A DNA stretch of 24,446 bases. It comes from Chloroflexi bacterium RBG_16_51_16 (lineage in GTDB: Bacteria > Chloroflexota > Anaerolineae > Anaerolineales > Villigracilaceae). The position numbers were made by a program, and so were the translations under genes. Shown here one piece after another: positions 16,401-23,472 of the stretch. Each line of letters starts with the position of its first letter. Position 1 is the stretch's first letter. The stretch lies in assembly GCA_001796785.1 (NCBI GenBank), contig MGNL01000170.1, positions 1-24,446 on the forward strand, written 5' to 3'. The notes beneath the pieces are model-generated. The model was not told the origin of the DNA. It was given only the letters and a program-made list of their open reading frames with translations, and did no database searches.

Positions 16401-16492
16401 AATGCCTCCACGATTAATATTGGATTTGGGAACACTTTATGCCCGATCGGTGTATATGATTGAACCGTGTAAACCAGGTAACGGAGGATTTG

Positions 16493-17050
16493 ATGCGATA
16501 CCTAGCCCTATTAATTCCCATGACTCTTATGATTACCGCCTGCAATACTCCTTTTGCAGAGCGCCGAGATTCGGATCTTAATCACTACGAGACTGATATC
16601 CCAACTACTGTTAATGATGATCAATCCATTCAGTCCATCGCCGATTGCCCGGTTACAAAAAATGGTGCGTCGTCCCTTGTTCCAACTACAACGGGAATGA
16701 GTATGTTGCCGGGTCAATTTTGGTTTGGTACGGACAAACTATGGACCTCTCTGCCTGAGTCTGGCGAGTGGACAGGACTGCCGCTTTCCGGTGAGGGTTA
16801 TTCACAAAAGACTTTCTGGTGGAGCGAGGGCTATTCGGCGGTGGATGAACCTGAGCCCGACCTCAGGGTAACCGGTGTCCGGCTTGATATACCTGCGATG
16901 AAGTTACATGCCTCAATTGCGACCCATGCTATGAATACAGACATTGGTTCTGCGATGCTCGTAGGTGTTGTCCTCCCATTATCCGGTTGTTGGTAGATCA
17001 CCGGACGATATAAAGACGGCTCGTTGAGGTATGTTATCTGGATATCGTAA
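16493..17050 (+). pseudogene. Lipoprotein gene with in-frame amber codon near the 3' end
   Basis: The reading frame starts at an ATG five bases after GGAGG and encodes a lipoprotein signal with the lipobox ITAC. It runs 167 residues to a TAG at 16994-16996. The same frame then continues without interruption for 17 codons (ITGRYKDGSLRYVIWIS) to a TAA at 17048. The body pattern (FWFGTDKLWTSLP, FWWSEGY, a late SGCW) recalls a family of secreted proteins from Chloroflexota and Acidobacteria in which GCW-E-[IV]-TG-x-Y leads into a last beta strand. TAG therefore probably replaces GAG. The protein may be truncated, read through, or the base may be a sequencing error. Function is unknown; it is exported and lipid-anchored. 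Confidence 0.65.
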
Positions 17051-17205
17051 GTGGGTATTCTTGCTGATTATCTTCATATTAAATCCAGTAATTTGACACC
17101 AGTGAAGGTTGGGAAAACTCCTCAATAAAGCGGATGATGTATACTCCGCCACAGGCTACATTATTTATTCAAAACAGCTCAAGTCAGCAACCGGTGGAGG
17201 AAATC

Positions 17206-17673
17206 ATGAAAGGCAATGAAAAAGTCATCTCGCTCTTGAATTCCGTCCTGGCGGATGAATTATCCGCCATAAGTCAATACATGGTCCATTCAGAGATGTG
17301 CGCTAATTGGGAGTACAAGCACCTGCATGAAGCTATCGAGAAGCGCGCCATCGATGAAATGAAGCATGCGGAACGCGTGATCGCCCGCATCCTCTTCCTG
17401 GAAGGGATGCCGGTCGTCAGCAAACCGGGCAAGATCAACATTGGTGAAAATGTTGAGGCGCAGTTAAAGAATGACCTGGCCGGGGAAACTCAAGCTATCA
17501 AGGATTACAACGAGAACATCCGCCAGTGTCTGGACCTGGGTGACAATGGCACACGCGAGCTCTTCGAATCCAATCTTAAAGACGAAGAAGGACACCTGGA
17601 TTGGCTGGAGGCTCAGCTGGATCAGATCGGCCAGATGGGATTGCAGAATTACCTTCTATCGCAGGCTGAGTAA
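17206..17673 (+). CDS. bfr: Bacterioferritin
   Basis: This 155-residue iron-storage protein forms 24-subunit cages that oxidise and store Fe and bind heme at subunit interfaces. The dinuclear ferroxidase ligands are all present: E18, E51, H54, E94, E127 and H130. Met52, the axial heme ligand, is also present in DEMKHAE, which separates bacterioferritin from plain ferritin. The sequence starts MKGNEKVISLLN and ends MGLQNYLLSQAE, like the Escherichia coli protein. GGAGG lies five bases before this ATG; an upstream in-frame ATG at 17134 would add an unrelated 24-residue extension. It faces the flavin transporter ATPase gene tail to tail, with 6 bp between the stops and no terminator seen. Confidence 0.95.
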   Translation: MKGNEKVISLLNSVLADELSAISQYMVHSEMCANWEYKHLHEAIEKRAIDEMKHAERVIARILFLEGMPVVSKPGKINIGENVEAQLKNDLAGETQAIKDYNENIRQCLDLGDNGTRELFESNLKDEEGHLDWLEAQLDQIGQMGLQNYLLSQAE

Positions 17674-17679
17674 CAGCCA

Positions 17680-18423
17680 TCAGCCAATCGCTTCCTTCAA
17701 CCGCCGGGCAAGCTTTCCAAAGTGGGGTGTGTAACGGATATCGTCGTTGCGCGGCCGCGGGATATCCACGGTCAGCTCAAGTTTGACCTTGCCGGGGCGG
17801 GGTGTCAATACCAGCACGCGGTCCGCGAGGAAAAGAGATTCATTGATGGAATGCGTGACCATGATCACGGTCTTTTGTTGCGCCTGCCAGAGGCGTGACA
17901 ATTCCGTCCACATCCGTTCCCGCGTCAGTGCATCGAGTGAACCAAAGGGCTCATCCAGGAGAAGCAGGTCTGGATCGTGAATGAGGGCGCGGGCCAAAGC
18001 GACCCGCTGCGCCATCCCTCCGGATAAATCCCGCGGCCAGGAATCTTCAAACCCGGTCAAACCAACCAAATCCACCATATCTCGGGCATTTTTACGCGCA
18101 TGCACTTCGTCGACACCAGTGACTTCGAGGGGCAGCATAATGTTTTCGAGCACCGTGCGCCACGGCATCAAGTTGGCTTGCTGAAATACCATGCCGATCC
18201 TTGGCTGCTTCAATTCTGAAAACGAAATCTGTCCGGTGGATGCTGGCAGCAAGCCGGCAATCAATCGCAGGAGGGTTGTCTTACCTGATCCAGAGGGTCC
18301 AAGTACGCACAAAAATTCACGGGAATGCACATTGAACGAGACATCTTCGAGCGCGCGCAAACCGCTATTCGAGTCTTTAAATACAATGCCCAGTTGTTGG
18401 ATCCTGAGAATGACCGATGACAT
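17680..18423 (-). CDS. ABC transporter ATPase of the flavin uptake operon
   Basis: This 247-residue cytoplasmic ATPase is of the nitrate/taurine/ThiZ-like group. It has Walker A GPSGSGKTT (42-50), Q-loop Gln81 in VFQQANLMPW, signature LSGGM (133-137), Walker B LLLLDEP (153-159) and switch His191. It is the last gene of the minus-strand unit ribX, ribY, ATPase, 68 bp after ribY. The FMN riboswitch at the head of that unit makes riboflavin or a flavin precursor the likely substrate. By sequence alone the ATPase could equally serve a thiamine-precursor or sulfonate importer; substrate assignment rests on the riboswitch and the neighbours. Confidence 0.88.
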   Translation of the reverse strand: MSSVILRIQQLGIVFKDSNSGLRALEDVSFNVHSREFLCVLGPSGSGKTTLLRLIAGLLPASTGQISFSELKQPRIGMVFQQANLMPWRTVLENIMLPLEVTGVDEVHARKNARDMVDLVGLTGFEDSWPRDLSGGMAQRVALARALIHDPDLLLLDEPFGSLDALTRERMWTELSRLWQAQQKTVIMVTHSINESLFLADRVLVLTPRPGKVKLELTVDIPRPRNDDIRYTPHFGKLARRLKEAIG

Positions 18424-18491
18424 GTTACAAATGGTTTATGTGAGAAATTGAGTTGCGAGATCGATAAATATGAACATCGATATGAATTTCA

Positions 18492-19496
18492 TCACGGGAT
18501 GAATTGATTCGTGAACGCTCTGCTTACATCCAATTCAACAGATATCAATCCGGCCCTTAACAGAACATCATGCATATTTTTCCACGCCTGGGGATCGGAT
18601 TCACCGAGGTGGTCGGTTTTCCATAATTCGATGGAAGCAGCCAATACCTGTTTTTGAACTTCCGGATCCAATTCTGAAAGATTGGGTATATAGGGTTTGC
18701 ATGCCTCCAGGGCTGGTTCAGGGCTGGCGAGAGTATCCGCCAGGCCTTTGAGGAATGCACCGACAAACGCGCGCACCAGTTCAGGTTTTTCGGAAATGGT
18801 CTTCTCATTTGTTAGGATTCCGTTCGATGCCAACCGGGCGAAATCAGCAACCCGAATCTCATTTAACTCATACCCAAGTGCGCGAAGTTGGATGGGTTCA
18901 TTGGCTGTGTACACCACCACGGCTTGCTCCTGGTCCGTCGCCAACGCTTCTACCTGGTTGAATCCGATTGAATCGAGGCTGACATCCGTGTCCTTCATTC
19001 CGGCTGAAAAGAGGAGCGCCTGCAACCCGACATAATTCGCACCGAACAAGCCCGGTAAACCGATCTTCTTGCCCACCAGATCCTGGGGGTTTCTTATACC
19101 CTCCGCAATCTTGGATACAACCGAAATTGGATATTGCTGAAACCATGCCGCCGCGTATACAACGGGGAGTCCCTGGGCACGTGCCAGGAGTACCTGCTCG
19201 CCCGATACAAGGGCGAAGGGCAGTTCGCCTGCGCCTACAAGAGCCACGCCATCCGTCTCAAAGGAGTAATCGAATTCAATTTCGACCCCGGCTTCTCTGA
19301 AATATCCCTTTTCGACCGCCACATAAAATGGAGCAAATTGGACATTTGGTATATAGCCCATCGGCAGACGGATTTGTACGGTCTGATCCGAACCGTCCTC
19401 CCCAGGTTTGACCTGCTGCCGATCCGGTCCTGGCCAACGACAAGAGGTCAATCCAAACAGCAATAACATGGTTAAAGAGGCAATTTTACGCAACAT
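18492..19496 (-). CDS. ribY: Riboflavin-type ABC transporter substrate-binding lipoprotein
   Basis: This 334-residue periplasmic-type binding protein of the NMT1/THI5-like fold is anchored through a lipobox (LTSC, Cys19). The mature part has MGYIPNVQFAPFYVAVEKGY, the usual first strand and helix of ThiY/SsuA-like proteins, then EFDYSFETDG, KKIGLPGLFGANY and ELVRAFVGAFLKG. The chosen ATG follows GGAGA by six bases; a longer frame to 19532 would spoil the signal peptide. The THI5-like family includes binders of pyrimidines, thiamine precursors and, in Chloroflexota, riboflavin (RibY). Because the operon starts with an FMN riboswitch, riboflavin is the best guess. Stop and start distances (122 bp to ribX, 68 bp to the ATPase gene) are compatible with one transcript. 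Confidence 0.8.
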   Translation of the reverse strand: MLRKIASLTMLLLFGLTSCRWPGPDRQQVKPGEDGSDQTVQIRLPMGYIPNVQFAPFYVAVEKGYFREAGVEIEFDYSFETDGVALVGAGELPFALVSGEQVLLARAQGLPVVYAAAWFQQYPISVVSKIAEGIRNPQDLVGKKIGLPGLFGANYVGLQALLFSAGMKDTDVSLDSIGFNQVEALATDQEQAVVVYTANEPIQLRALGYELNEIRVADFARLASNGILTNEKTISEKPELVRAFVGAFLKGLADTLASPEPALEACKPYIPNLSELDPEVQKQVLAASIELWKTDHLGESDPQAWKNMHDVLLRAGLISVELDVSRAFTNQFIP

Positions 19497-19618
19497 ACTT
19501 GTTTCTCCACGAGAACATCTATTGGTAGCCACGCCTGTTTCCTGAGATCAATCCATGATCTTATTCAAATCTGATGAACAGCAACGCATCAGCAGACAAT
19601 ACGACACAGTCCATTCGA

Positions 19619-20401
19619 CTAAAGGCTACCACGCCTCCACTCCTGCCAGCCCAGTGTTTGGTGTTCGATCCAGGCTACGATTCCATACAATCCGAGCGCC
19701 AGCGAGATCAGGGTGAACACCGCCACGAATACCAGCGCGGTATCGTACTGACCGCGCCCGACATTGACCAGAAATCCCAGCCCGCGGTCTGCGCCGACGA
19801 GTTCACCCACCACCGCGCCGATGACCGAGAGCGTTGCGCCGATCCGCAATCCTCCCAGGAATACCGGCAGGGCGGCTGGGATTTCCAACTTCCACAGGAT
19901 CTGCCACCGCGAAGCACGCAGGGAGTGCATCAGATCATGCAGGGCGACCGGCACAGCCCGCACACCCACAACGGTGTTGACCAAAATTGGAAAAAACACG
20001 ATCAGGGAGCAGATAAAAACCTTGGAGGACATCCCCGGCCCAAGCCAAATCACCAACAGGGGGGCAATGGCAACGATGGGTATGGCCTGGCTCGCCACAA
20101 GATAAGGTGAAAGTGCGCGTTCGAGGCGCGGCGACCTCGCGATGCGATAGCCAAGGAAGGTAGCCGCGAGGGAACCGATTAACAAGCCGAGCATAATTTC
20201 GATCAGGGTGATGCTGCCGTGATACAAGAGGCTGCCGTTCAACAGGCTCTGAGTAAAACGAGTCCAGACAACATCCAGGGAAGGGAAAATAAATGCAGGC
20301 AAATCGAGCCAGGTGCTCAGGCTCTGCCAAATAACAAGAAAGCCTGCGAGAGGCAGCAGCCATTCGAGCACCCTCAGAAAAGATTTTAAGAATGGTTTCA
20401 T
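19619..20401 (-). CDS. ribX: Riboflavin-type ABC transporter permease
   Basis: This 260-residue inner-membrane permease of the binding-protein-dependent type has about six hydrophobic helices. Its cytoplasmic EAA loop, which docks with the ATPase, is visible as DLMHSLRASRWQILWKLEIP (about residues 153-172). The N-terminal pattern WLPLAGFLVIWQSLSTW matches SsuC/ThiX-type permeases. It is the first gene after the FMN riboswitch and so is expected to be expressed when flavin is scarce. There is no Shine-Dalgarno before the ATG: the preceding bases CCTGCG can instead pair with an upstream CGCAGG, and a 12-codon mini-ORF ends seven bases before this start. This suggests translational control or coupling. 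Confidence 0.82.
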   Translation of the reverse strand: MKPFLKSFLRVLEWLLPLAGFLVIWQSLSTWLDLPAFIFPSLDVVWTRFTQSLLNGSLLYHGSITLIEIMLGLLIGSLAATFLGYRIARSPRLERALSPYLVASQAIPIVAIAPLLVIWLGPGMSSKVFICSLIVFFPILVNTVVGVRAVPVALHDLMHSLRASRWQILWKLEIPAALPVFLGGLRIGATLSVIGAVVGELVGADRGLGFLVNVGRGQYDTALVFVAVFTLISLALGLYGIVAWIEHQTLGWQEWRRGSL

Positions 20402-20408
20402 CGCAGGA

Positions 20409-20447
20409 TCAGTTCGTGATCATCGATATAAATAAAATACCTCGCAT
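20409..20447 (-). CDS. Possible 12-codon leader mini-ORF before ribX
   Basis: ATG at 20447 opens a frame of 12 codons (MRGILFISMITN) that ends with TGA seven bases before the ribX ATG. An AGG lies six bases upstream. Because ribX has no ribosome binding site of its own, re-initiation from this mini-ORF is a possible mode of translation. So short a frame can also be chance. Confidence 0.3.
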   Translation of the reverse strand: MRGILFISMITN

Positions 20448-20463
20448 CTTTTACCTGCGAGGC
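20439..20463 (-). promoter_or_regulatory. Second hairpin in the ribX leader
   Basis: CCTCGCA and TGCGAGG form a 7-bp stem with a 9-base loop, followed on the minus strand by TATTTTATTT, so it looks like a weak terminator. Its 5' arm partly overlaps a CGCAGG (20454-20459) that can instead pair with CCTGCG (20402-20407) just before the ribX start codon, giving two exclusive structures. Confidence 0.45.
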
Positions 20464-20548
20464 ATCTCGGCGTGCAAACGGTGTTGCACCCGGCTGGCAG
20501 AATCAGCACCGCGTACCGCTTTGGAATCCAGGCGGGTCTGAGGCTGCG

Positions 20549-20578
20549 AAAAAAAACCGAAAACAATTTCGTTTTCGG
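20549..20578 (-). terminator. FMN riboswitch expression-platform terminator
   Basis: CCGAAAAC and GTTTTCGG form an 8-bp stem with a 6-base loop followed by eight T on the minus strand, about 40 bases after the aptamer. This is the standard transcriptional off-state of a flavin-bound riboswitch. Complementary 9-base arms CGGGTCTGA (20594-20602) and TCAGACCCG (20533-20541) enclose the whole terminator. Confidence 0.88.
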
Positions 20579-20617
20579 GGGCAACCGGCAATTTCAGACC
20601 CGTAAGGATCTGCCGCC

Positions 20618-20754
20618 ACCTTCTTCTATCCAGACTGTCACTGTCGGCTCCGGAGTTCCACCGGATCCTGCGCTCCTAAAAGCGATGTAGGCATCGCGCT
20701 GCGAACGCTCGTGGGCTTTACCACCGATCGGGAATTTCACCCTGCCCCGAAGGT
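20618..20754 (-). ncRNA. FMN riboswitch (RFN element)
   Basis: Reading the minus strand, the aptamer opens with ACCTTC, then CGGGGCAGGGTGAAATTCCC, CGATCGGTGGTAAAGCCCAC, GGATCCGGTGGAACTCCGGA and GACAGTCTGGAT, and closes with GAAGGT pairing to the opening bases. These are the conserved blocks of the RFN element in the right order and spacing, so this is a secure call. FMN binding normally turns off downstream riboflavin synthesis or transport genes. Here a terminator follows and the first gene is a permease, so it controls the ABC transporter operon. Confidence 0.96.
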
Positions 20755-20773
20755 TTATATTCAATTGTCAAAA

Positions 20774-20782
20774 ATTATACCA
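20774..20782 (-). promoter_or_regulatory. Extended -10 promoter of the riboswitch operon
   Basis: On the minus strand TGGTATAAT is a perfect extended -10. No convincing -35 lies upstream, as is common for extended -10 promoters. Transcription would start some 12-15 bases before the aptamer. Confidence 0.65.
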
Positions 20783-20819
20783 AATTACCGATTTTGCACT
20801 TCCAAGCTGATTTCAACGA

Positions 20820-21011
20820 TCATGCTTTAACGATGCATTCTACCGGGCAAACCGTTACGCAGTGAGGTGAATCATGATGGCCGACGCATTCCACGCAAGT
20901 CTCCTGGTTGATGACATACAGGGTGCCATCCCCCTCGCTAATGGATTCGGTTGGACATTCCGGGACACACGCGCCACAAGCGATGCATTCCTCATTGATC
21001 TTCATGGTCAT
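20820..21011 (-). CDS. 2[4Fe-4S] ferredoxin, Allochromatium/YfhL type
   Basis: This 63-residue electron carrier binds two [4Fe-4S] clusters. The first motif is CIACGACVPECP (C-x2-C-x2-C-x3-CP) and the second CVECVGHHDSPHCVTVCP, in which eight residues separate the second and third cysteines. That enlarged second loop is the mark of the Allochromatium vinosum/YfhL ferredoxins, which have a very low-potential cluster. AAGGAGA lies before the ATG at 21011; an upstream in-frame ATG at 21041 has no ribosome binding site. The partner enzyme is not evident. It is 97 bp downstream of the oxoamine synthase gene but has its own promoter, so a link with that pathway is not implied. Confidence 0.92.
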   Translation of the reverse strand: MTMKINEECIACGACVPECPTESISEGDGTLYVINQETCVECVGHHDSPHCVTVCPVECIVKA

Positions 21012-21043
21012 GGGAATCTTCTCCTTTGTGAAAATTCCCACAT

Positions 21044-21072
21044 AAATTAATCCATCCTGTGCCCTTCGTCAA
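21044..21072 (-). promoter_or_regulatory. Sigma-70-like promoter for the ferredoxin gene
   Basis: On the minus strand TTGACG and TAATTT are separated by 17 bases, about 33 bases before the ferredoxin ATG. The -35 overlaps a TTCGTC/GACGAA inverted repeat (21061-21080 region) that could be an operator. Confidence 0.55.
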
Positions 21073-21108
21073 ATGACGAATGTCCAAAATTTGGGCGATT
21101 TTGTCATC

Positions 21109-22290
21109 TTATTGGATTAAGCCGAGCAATTTACCCACGCGTCCAAATATCTCGAGGACCCGCTCCAATTGTTCATCGGTGTGAGTTGCCATGTAGGAGG
21201 TGCGCAGGAGCTGCTGGCCTTGCGGAACTGCCGGTGAAAGGATGGGATTAACGAATACACCGTTGTCGAATAATGATTTCCAGGCCAGGAGCGTTCGCGT
21301 ATCATCTCCGATCAGGATCGGAATGATGGGTGTAACCGTCTTGCCGATATCAAATCCCAATCCTCGGAGACCCGCCCGCATCCGATCCGCGATTTGAGTT
21401 AATCGTTGTACGCGCTCCGGTTCCTCGCGCATGATCTTGAGGGACGCCAGGGCTGCGGCGGCATTCGCTGCAGGGATGCTGGCGCTGAAGATCAGGGATC
21501 GGGCGAAATGTTTGATGTAATGGATGACATCCTCATCCCCTGCGATAAAGCCGCCCAGCGAAGCAAACGACTTGCTGAAAGTCGACATGATCAGGTCCAC
21601 CTCACTGGTCAAATTGAAATGCGCGGCCGTGCCGCGTCCGCCGCCCAGCACACCCGTTGCATGGGCATCGTCTACCATCAAGCGTGCCCCGTATTTACGA
21701 CACAAAGGGACGAGTTCGGGCAGAGGTGCGAGATCACCTCCCATGCTGTAAAGTCCATCTACCACCACCAGGGCTCCGCTTTCCTTGGGTACATTCTTCA
21801 AGATCCTCTCCAGGTCCTTCATGTCATTATGTTTGTATCGCTTGGTCTCACCCCACGCCAGCCGCGCACCATCCACGATGCTTGCATGATCATCCTTATC
21901 CAGGATGATCACGTCACCCCTTCCAACCAGCGCACTGATCGTCCCGAGGTTGGTCTGCATCCCGGTCGAGAAAACGAGTGCCGCCGGCTTGCCCACCCAC
22001 TCTGCCAGTTCGCGTTCGAGCTGTTCATGCAGTTCCAGGGTGCCGTTGAGAAAACGGGAACCGGTGCAGCTTGTGCCGAATCGCTGGATGGCTTCGATGG
22101 CTGCCTGCCGGACGCGCGGGTCAGTTGTCAAACCGAGATAATTGTTGGAGCCGCACATGATCAGGCGATGGTTGTGGAACACCGCCTCGGTCCCCTCACT
22201 CTCGGTCATCGGGATGAAATAAGGATAGAGACCGGTCTTCATGGCCTCCTTAGCGGCGGTAAATTCCAGGCTCTTGGCGAATATATCCAT
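21109..22290 (-). CDS. Alpha-oxoamine synthase, probable serine palmitoyltransferase
   Basis: This 393-residue PLP enzyme condenses an amino acid with an acyl thioester, releasing CO2. Catalytic residues are clear: Lys240 in STFSKSFASLGGFIAG binds PLP, His135 in DDHASIVDG stacks on the ring, and Asp207/His210 lie in VDDAHATG. The family also includes 8-amino-7-oxononanoate synthase (BioF), glycine C-acetyltransferase (Kbl) and CqsA. The segments GSNNYLGLTTDP and CTGSRFLNGTLELH, and the N-terminal AMKTGLYPYFIPM, fit the bacterial serine palmitoyltransferase group better than BioF or Kbl. The neighbour 56 bp upstream is a 3-ketosphinganine-reductase-like gene, which would act on the product. 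AGAGGTG precedes the ATG. Family sure, substrate inferred. Confidence 0.82.
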   Translation of the reverse strand: MDIFAKSLEFTAAKEAMKTGLYPYFIPMTESEGTEAVFHNHRLIMCGSNNYLGLTTDPRVRQAAIEAIQRFGTSCTGSRFLNGTLELHEQLERELAEWVGKPAALVFSTGMQTNLGTISALVGRGDVIILDKDDHASIVDGARLAWGETKRYKHNDMKDLERILKNVPKESGALVVVDGLYSMGGDLAPLPELVPLCRKYGARLMVDDAHATGVLGGGRGTAAHFNLTSEVDLIMSTFSKSFASLGGFIAGDEDVIHYIKHFARSLIFSASIPAANAAAALASLKIMREEPERVQRLTQIADRMRAGLRGLGFDIGKTVTPIIPILIGDDTRTLLAWKSLFDNGVFVNPILSPAVPQGQQLLRTSYMATHTDEQLERVLEIFGRVGKLLGLIQ

Positions 22291-22346
22291 ATCAACACCT
22301 CTTTCCAGCTGATACCGTTGTTATGATTGGTTGTTCGAATGTTTAT

Positions 22347-23192
22347 TTAAGAATTGAGCTTGCTGTTTTTCGATTGTCCTGAACGGCGTGCATTCGCGAT
22401 CATGGTGTCCAAAATGGGGTAGACACCATCTCCGAATAAGCTAACCAGGCGATAGATCAACTTGTTTTCCAAGCCGGGAATGATTACGTATCTGCCGCGC
22501 TGAACACCCCGAATAATTTCCTGTGCAACAACCTGTGGGGATAATACTTTCGCAGTGCCGGTCAACGCCTTGGTTTCAAAGGGTTTGAACTTGTTCTCGT
22601 ACGCAAGTTGAGGTGTATCGGTGTCAGGTGGGAAGGCAATGGATACGCCTATGCCGAGCGGTTTTAATTCGGAACGCAGTACATCCGAGAAACCGCGCAC
22701 GGCATATTTGGATGCGCCGTAAGCTGAATAACCATAAACGCCGATAAATCCCGCCGTCGAGCTGATATTTACAATGTACCCTGAACGGCGGGCGATCATC
22801 CCTTGCATAACCGCCTTGATAACATGGACGGTTCCAAGGTAGTTGATCTCGATCATTTCGTGGAAAATCTCAATCGGTATATCCTGCACATAACCAGGAT
22901 GAGTAACACCCGCCGAATTGATAATCAGGTCAGGCAGGCCGCGTTCCGCCTCGATTTTTTTTATTGCAGATTCAACCTGTGTCCAATCCGATACATCCGC
23001 AGCGATCTTACGGTGATCTGTGGGGTTGTTCAATTGCTTAATTGCGTTCGATAATTCAGAATCACGCCGCGCCAGCAGCCAGAGCCGCGCACCCATTTGA
23101 GATAAGACCTGCGCCAGTGCCAGCCCGATCCCGCTAGAACCGCCGGTTATCAGGACTATTTTCTGCTGGAAAGATTGAATGCCTTTGCCCAT
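22347..23192 (-). CDS. SDR oxidoreductase, probable 3-ketodihydrosphingosine reductase
   Basis: This 281-residue short-chain dehydrogenase has the cofactor motif TGGSSGIG (16-23), NSAG (92-95), catalytic Ser144/145 in NISSTAG, and Tyr158/Lys162 in YGASK. The arginine pair after the second strand (ARRDSEL) suggests NADPH. After the active site comes FPPDTDTPQLAYEN (187-200), nearly identical to the YPPDTDTPGFAEEN type segment of eukaryotic KDSR/FVT1, the reductase that turns 3-ketosphinganine into sphinganine. With the oxoamine synthase gene 56 bp downstream it makes a two-step sphingoid-base module. A general SDR is the fallback reading. AAAGG lies 10 bases before the ATG. The leader holds alternative hairpins. 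Confidence 0.8.
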   Translation of the reverse strand: MGKGIQSFQQKIVLITGGSSGIGLALAQVLSQMGARLWLLARRDSELSNAIKQLNNPTDHRKIAADVSDWTQVESAIKKIEAERGLPDLIINSAGVTHPGYVQDIPIEIFHEMIEINYLGTVHVIKAVMQGMIARRSGYIVNISSTAGFIGVYGYSAYGASKYAVRGFSDVLRSELKPLGIGVSIAFPPDTDTPQLAYENKFKPFETKALTGTAKVLSPQVVAQEIIRGVQRGRYVIIPGLENKLIYRLVSLFGDGVYPILDTMIANARRSGQSKNSKLNS

Positions 23193-23219
23193 CTCTGCTA
23201 TACCTTTAATGAATCTGAC

Positions 23220-23256
23220 AACCCTTTTAGAGTAAAAGGGTTACACCTTTTTACTC
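23220..23256 (-). promoter_or_regulatory. Overlapping alternative hairpins in the reductase leader
   Basis: AACCCTTTT (23220-23228) and AAAAGGGTT (23234-23242) form a 9-bp stem with a 5-base loop. GAGTAAAAGG (23230-23239) can instead pair with CCTTTTTACTC (23246-23256) with one bulge. Both use 23234-23239, so only one can form. They lie 28-64 bases before the reductase ATG. Confidence 0.45.
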
Positions 23257-23411
23257 ACCTTACCATCATTGTGATAGATGGGATGGTTCCTTTAGGAAGT
23301 ATGTCTAATTTCTTCGATAATTTCTCCGAGTTCTGATTACACCATAAAACAGGACGAATTATTTAAGAATAGCTCCGAATCATCCCGGTTATCGATTATT
23401 GGCGAGGGTTC

Positions 23412-23447
23412 ACAAAGAAAAAGACAGGCATATGATCTGCCTGTCTT
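23412..23447 (-). terminator. Intrinsic terminator after the IS200-like gene
   Basis: AAGACAGGCA and TGCCTGTCTT form a perfect 10-bp stem with a 7-base loop, followed on the minus strand by T-rich TTTTTCTTT. It lies 26 bases after the stop and separates this gene from the reductase/oxoamine synthase unit. The remaining 23257-23411 shows no gene. Confidence 0.88.
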
Positions 23448-23472
23448 GTATTGATTATGCTCGCTCCTAAAA

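Noticed and set aside
17680..20401. Thiamine-precursor (ThiXYZ) or sulfonate transporter
   Set aside because: Protein sequence alone allows it, but the secure FMN aptamer upstream favours a flavin substrate.
20820..21011. Ferredoxin as a third member of the sphingoid-base operon
   Set aside because: It has its own -35/-10 boxes in the gap, and neither enzyme upstream needs an iron-sulfur electron donor.
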